In this document: positions 59,201 to 64,000 of the stretch, one piece after another | Numbering within the stretch: the stretch's first letter is position 1 | Layout of the letters: each line of letters starts with the position of its first letter | Assembly (NCBI GenBank): GCA_963277665.1 | Contig: OY728143.1 | Span: forward strand, 538,628,394 to 538,692,393 | Source of the DNA: Viscum album | Taxonomy: Eukaryota; Streptophyta; Magnoliopsida; Santalales; Viscaceae | DNA length: 64,000 nt | Reading direction: 5' to 3' | Notes under the pieces: generated by a model | The model's database searches: none | What the model was told of the DNA's origin: nothing | What the model saw: the letters and a program-made list of their open reading frames with translations, nothing else | Translations under genes and position numbers: made by a program

Positions 59201-62200
59201 ATTTCAAATTTTTATTAAATTTTATTTTCCAAAATTTTTATTGTTTAGAGACATTATCTTGATTTATTTCTAATCCATAAGATCAATATGTTTTAAATCA
59301 TATGAATGTTCATATTCTAATGCATTTTATTTTATATTCATCGAATCATTGAACTCTCTTCATATTTTTCCTTGGAAAATTATATTTATTGATTAATATT
59401 TAATATTACACTGTAATATTATCAACGTAATGTATTGAAAACTAAATTATAACATTCACGGATGATATGTTTTTATAAAATAATTCCATTTAAATTTGAT
59501 TTTTAATTTATTATAATAATTTAGTACAATATAGTGTCCCCAATTGTGATGTTATTATAGAAGATTTTTTGAAACTTTTGTTGTATCAACCCCATGAAAT
59601 TATATAATACATCAATTTTTTATTTATTAAAATGTATTATCTATTTATATTATTTAAAAATATTTTAAATAAATTTTAATCTAAAATGAAATACTTTTAT
59701 CTATAACCATTTCATATAGGTTTTTATTTAAATGTTTTATTTCATCATTTTGTATTTTTAATTAAAAAATATAAATAAAATATTTTAGTTGATAATATCA
59801 AAATAAGAATATGATTAATTTTTTGAATTTATTATAAAATATTTATTTTTCAATAAACAATTTCAAATACCATTTTCCTGGTAAAAATAACTTTTCTAAT
59901 CAATATTTTTGTATCCTAAAAGTACAACTATTTCATTAAAAATATTTTAAGAAACATAATAACTATTTATAAATATTTCATTAAAATATATATTTTTATA
60001 TCAATATTTTTAGGTACTTTTAGATATTTTTTTAAAATACATTGTTTAAAAAGGGTTTCAAATACACGATGTTTATATAATTTTATTAGGTAAAGAAAAA
60101 ACTAATTAAGAATGTATTGAAAGAAATTTATAGATTATATTTCCTTAAATATTAAATTAAATTCATAAAATGAATATTGTTAGTCTTCTGTTGAATATAC
60201 AATCATCTTTTTTAGAAACAATATTCATATTAAAAACCCAATTTCTAGCCACACCTATGAGATTAATTTGAAAATAAAATTTTCTAATTATGTTAATGAA
60301 ATTAGGAAAAATGGATTCTATATATTCAATAATACTAATTTTTATTATCTAACAGGTTATATTTTATTTTCAAAAAAACAACTTCAAAATAATTAATATT
60401 AATCAATGCTTTATGGTCAAATTGGGATTACTGGATTGTTTTTAGCTTCATTGGCACACCCACTATCCATAAACATAATACACTTCTATTCTGTTGAATA
60501 AATACTGTTGGGTTGTTCTATATACTATAATTGGTTTGCTACACATGTCTATACATTAAAAATTATGAATTTTATTCCTTTTTCCACACTATTTTTTATC
60601 TGTCACTAGTAATATATTCTTCCATTAAAAAAACACTATGTTTGAAGTAGTTATTTATTGTATGTGTCATAGAGTTGAACTATCTAATGCTTTAATTTTT
60701 TTGAAGAAACATTGACATGCCATTCAATATGAAATAATTGTTTCTTCCATACTTATCTATACATTAAACATTAATAATTTCATTAATATGCATATACTAT
60801 TTATAATCTGTTAATAGTAATTTATTATTCCATTCAACAAAAACTATATTTTTATATAGTTATTTATGGTATGTGAACCATAAATGAACAATTTTATGCT
60901 TTTATTGTTGTTCAATAAATGAAAAATTATATAATACCCCCATCATGAGTTTATAGCTACAACATTTTTATTGAAGGGATTTTACAAACAAGAATTATTG
61001 ATAAAGTTATGTCCATAATTGAAAATTAATGTTTGGAGTTATGGATAATGTTGTTTTGAAGCATGATCCACCAAATTTGACGTTTTCCATGATTTTCACA
61101 TTGTTTTTACATAGGATGATAATTATAATAGTACCCAACGTGCTTACATGCCTTCTATAATTTAGGTATATTTTTCACCATCTCAATTTTTATAATGAAA
61201 TAGTAACAAAAAATCAAGGTAAATATCTTAATATCATTGTATATTAATTCAATATAATATTTTTGTAAGTTATTGAACTTACCCAGAAATGTGTGAATAA
61301 TTTCTTGGGTTTTTATATATGTGATACATCAACTTTGTGTAAATATATGGCTAAGGGATTTGACGTATTTTGGAAGGTATGTAAAAGTTTATATCAGAAA
61401 TAAATCATTATGTTTTTCAATTACATGATGGATTTATTTTAGAAGGATATGGATGATCATGTTTTCAAGTATTTTTTTTGGATTTTGACTGTCATTTAGA
61501 ATGTTTTGTGACCATGTTTTAAATCATTTTCTAAAACTACTGTGAACCACATCACTATTTATCTAACATATTATAATGAAATTTATCCACATGTAATGTA
61601 ATTTTTTTACAAGATTTTTTCCATTAGATATGTATTCGAAAGAAGTTTATTAATTTTATATTTGTTATGGAATATCTTAATTGATTATGTTTTTTGAGTT
61701 TGAATGTAAAAAATAATTATATGTGATTCTTAATTTTATGTATGACTTCTTTATTTTTTATATTTTTGTTTCCATAAAGTATGAGAGAGATAACTTTATT
61801 TAATGAGTTATGATCATGGAACCTGGACTTACTAGAACAACCCACTCTTGAGTTCCATGAAATTAGGTAACTGTTATCCTTTTCTTTTAGACTCATATCC
61901 CACTACTATAGTATGTGTTAATTAAATATGTGTAGTGGAAGTCATATATAGCAACCACCAATGTATCTATAAATATACCTATGGTATGACTATATTTTAA
62001 TATAGTAATGACCAAGAATTAGATAGTAGAGAAAAATGGGGGGGGAGGATATTTTGGGATTGATCATTACAACCTGCTGTATCTAGAGAAGTGTCTTGAC
62101 ATCATATTGAGTGATGTAACGGAAAATAAGGCTAACACATTAGCCTCTACCTATCCATTCCCATTTATTTATTAATTTTAATTTTCAATCATGTTGTTAA

Positions 62201-64000
62201 ACGTTGATTTATTTTTTATTATATTATTGTTTTGAATCATATTTCAATCTAGTTTATATTCACTCCCAATACATAAAATTGTCTTTCTTCATTCACTACT
62301 GTCACATTATAGTACAAATATGATATAAAATACTATGAATTGATTGAGTGTAATGTTTTTCTGTATTATCAATTTTTATATATAATGAAATTTTAAATTA
62401 AATATTTTACATTTTAAATTTTATGTTTTGTATTATTTCCTTTATATTACACTATTGTTTTTGTAACATATAGTTTATTATATTTTCACGTATTTTTGGA
62501 TCATTACTACTTGTTTTAATATCGTTATGTTTGAAATTTACTGCTACTATCAGCTTTATTTTCATGAATCCATTGTTTAGTGGGGATTTAATTTAATATT
62601 ATAGTTTTTTGTTGCAGGTTATTATAGCCCAAGATAACGTTAATCCAATTATTTGTTTCTCTATGTTTTATACATTAAATTATTAGAATTTTTCAGAATA
62701 TGATAAATAAAGGTTAATTTTCAATATGTACTCTACATTCATATTTTGTCATACTCTTTATATTTGAATATATTTTTTACACCTCATTCCCAACTACTAC
62801 ATGATTTGGAACTATAAACTAATTAAATAAGAGAGTTCTATCATATACGCTTCAAAAATTATCATATAAAATTTTCATATTTTATGATTGAAATAATGAT
62901 TTCATGATACCTGTGGAAATATTATAAATTGGTTCAAAATAAAGACCATTAAAAATTATTATAAGGATTTGATTAATTTCTTAGTGACTTTCCAGTTGAT
63001 GGTTCTATGATTTAAATAGTTATAGATGATTGGATGCTAGAAATTTTTTTAAACTATTAGCTTTCACATTGAGACTAATATATCATTCTTGGATGAAGGG
63101 AATTCATACAACATTAATACATTTATGTTTTAAAGAGAAATTATTAGGTTGTTTCCTTTTAGGTTTATGTTGTCATTCAATAAGATGGTAGGATTCATTA
63201 AATCAACTGTGAATGATTTTGTTAAAATAGATGTACTTTTAAATGCTGAATTTGAAAATTTTCATCTATCACAAAAATAATTATTCTCCAAATTGTTATG
63301 GAAGATATTATGAATTAATATAAATATACTTGTGGTTAAACCATTCACATTGAATTTTTTATAAGATGAACCATCAGAAACGTCAAATAGAAATTTTTCG
63401 AACATAAAAAACATTATTTTTTAATCTGAAACTATATTAAAAATTCGTATGTAGCTGAATGATTCAATCAAAATCTAAATACAATATATAAATAAGTTTC
63501 TAAATAACTTTATTTCATTTTAATTATTCATGAAATAAGTATTTCTAATTGAATTTTTTTTGAGGATACATGAATTTCTATTGTTTATAGAGTCATATTT
63601 TTTCCCAGGTTGGAGTTGTTGCATTTGATATAAGTTCAGTTTCTATGCATCATTCCCAATATACTGAAACTAATAGTTAATATCAGAATAAAAAGGCATT
63701 GATACATTTTTAAGACTGGCTCTAGTTTCACAAATTTCTAAAATAATCAATGATTTAGAACTGGTGTTAAAACAACCAATCTTGATGTCCAAATCATCGA
63801 CCAGTCCAAGAAATAAAAGGGGTGCTACCAAACCATGTTGTACTCACCATGTACCCATCCCGGATATGTAAATATAAGTTTACATGGACAGTTTAGCAAC
63901 ATAGGGGAAGGTATTCAAGTCACCTATGAATGATTCATTACTTATTCTTCCGTTAATTTGTATTATGATACCACTTATTGTCTTTTGTGGATAGAACATA
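47256..64000. other. Long AT-rich stretch without a gene
   Basis: Nearly 17 kb with no coding region, RNA gene, LTR pair or transposase motif that I can support; the only listed open frame of size (50354-50566, - strand, 70 codons) has no family match and includes an Asn run from a TTA microsatellite. TA and TTA runs occur near 48537, 50428 and 50469. A G-run followed by AGGAT at 62038 and a slightly GC-richer patch at 63750-63960 may be pieces of elements decayed past recognition or running off the right edge. Confidence 0.6.
50469..50489. repeat. TTA trinucleotide microsatellite
   Basis: About seven TTA/ATT units in a row. It produces an Asn run in a short - strand open frame, which I do not regard as a gene. 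Confidence 0.85.

Overview
The window looks like nuclear DNA of a flowering plant with a large, repeat-rich genome. It is very AT-rich over most of its length, has almost no long open reading frames, and every recognisable coding relic comes from plant retrotransposon families: Ty3/gypsy chromoviruses of the Tekay/Del type, a tRNA-derived SINE, L1-type LINE relics and a DUF4283/zinc-knuckle protein. I found no intact cellular protein gene, tRNA, rRNA or CRISPR array, and nothing bacterial or organellar. Family assignments are from reading the translations by eye; no database search was possible.

Layout. (1) 1-~2100: the 3' end of a very decayed Ty3/gypsy element on the + strand (integrase, C-terminal chromo-like tail, polypurine tract, first bases of its 3' LTR); the rest lies off the left edge. 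(2) ~2100-10300: AT-rich sequence with no gene, apart from a diverged 26-bp repeat pair near 4.7 kb. (3) 10298-13779: scattered pieces that together look like a decayed LINE (ORF1 zinc-knuckle piece, reverse-transcriptase piece, ORF2 C-terminal piece). (4) 18446-18824: a full-length SINE with boxes A and B, an A-rich tail and a perfect 19-bp target-site duplication. (5) 18874-28403: a structurally complete but dead Tekay-like element on the + strand, with LTRs of about 2.2 and 2.1 kb, a tRNA-iMet type primer-binding site, gag, protease, RT, RNase H, integrase and chromodomain remnants, a polypurine tract, and a 5-bp target duplication CATCC. (6) 29590-~39692: a second, better preserved element of the same class on the - strand, with LTRs of about 2.3 and 2.2 kb and the same gene order; its RT has a large internal deletion. 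(7) ~45001-47195: an island richer in GC holding a DUF4283 plus zinc-knuckle coding relic with a TATA-like box upstream and AATAAA downstream. (8) 47256-64000: AT-rich sequence with no feature I can support.

None of these genes work together in a cell pathway. Within each LTR element the remnants once formed one gag-pol unit: gag for the particle, protease for processing, RT/RNase H for copying, integrase with chromodomain for insertion into chromatin. Stops and frameshifts now break every one. Many in-frame stops sit where family members have CAA, CAG, CGA or TGG, as expected from C-to-T decay of methylated repeats. The two complete elements point towards each other and lie 1.2 kb apart. I did not find a new biological system. 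The most distinctive items are the SINE with its CTGTAG-rich body, the two unrelated LTR minisatellites, the ACACGG-YGTGT motif clusters, and the GC-rich DUF4283 island.
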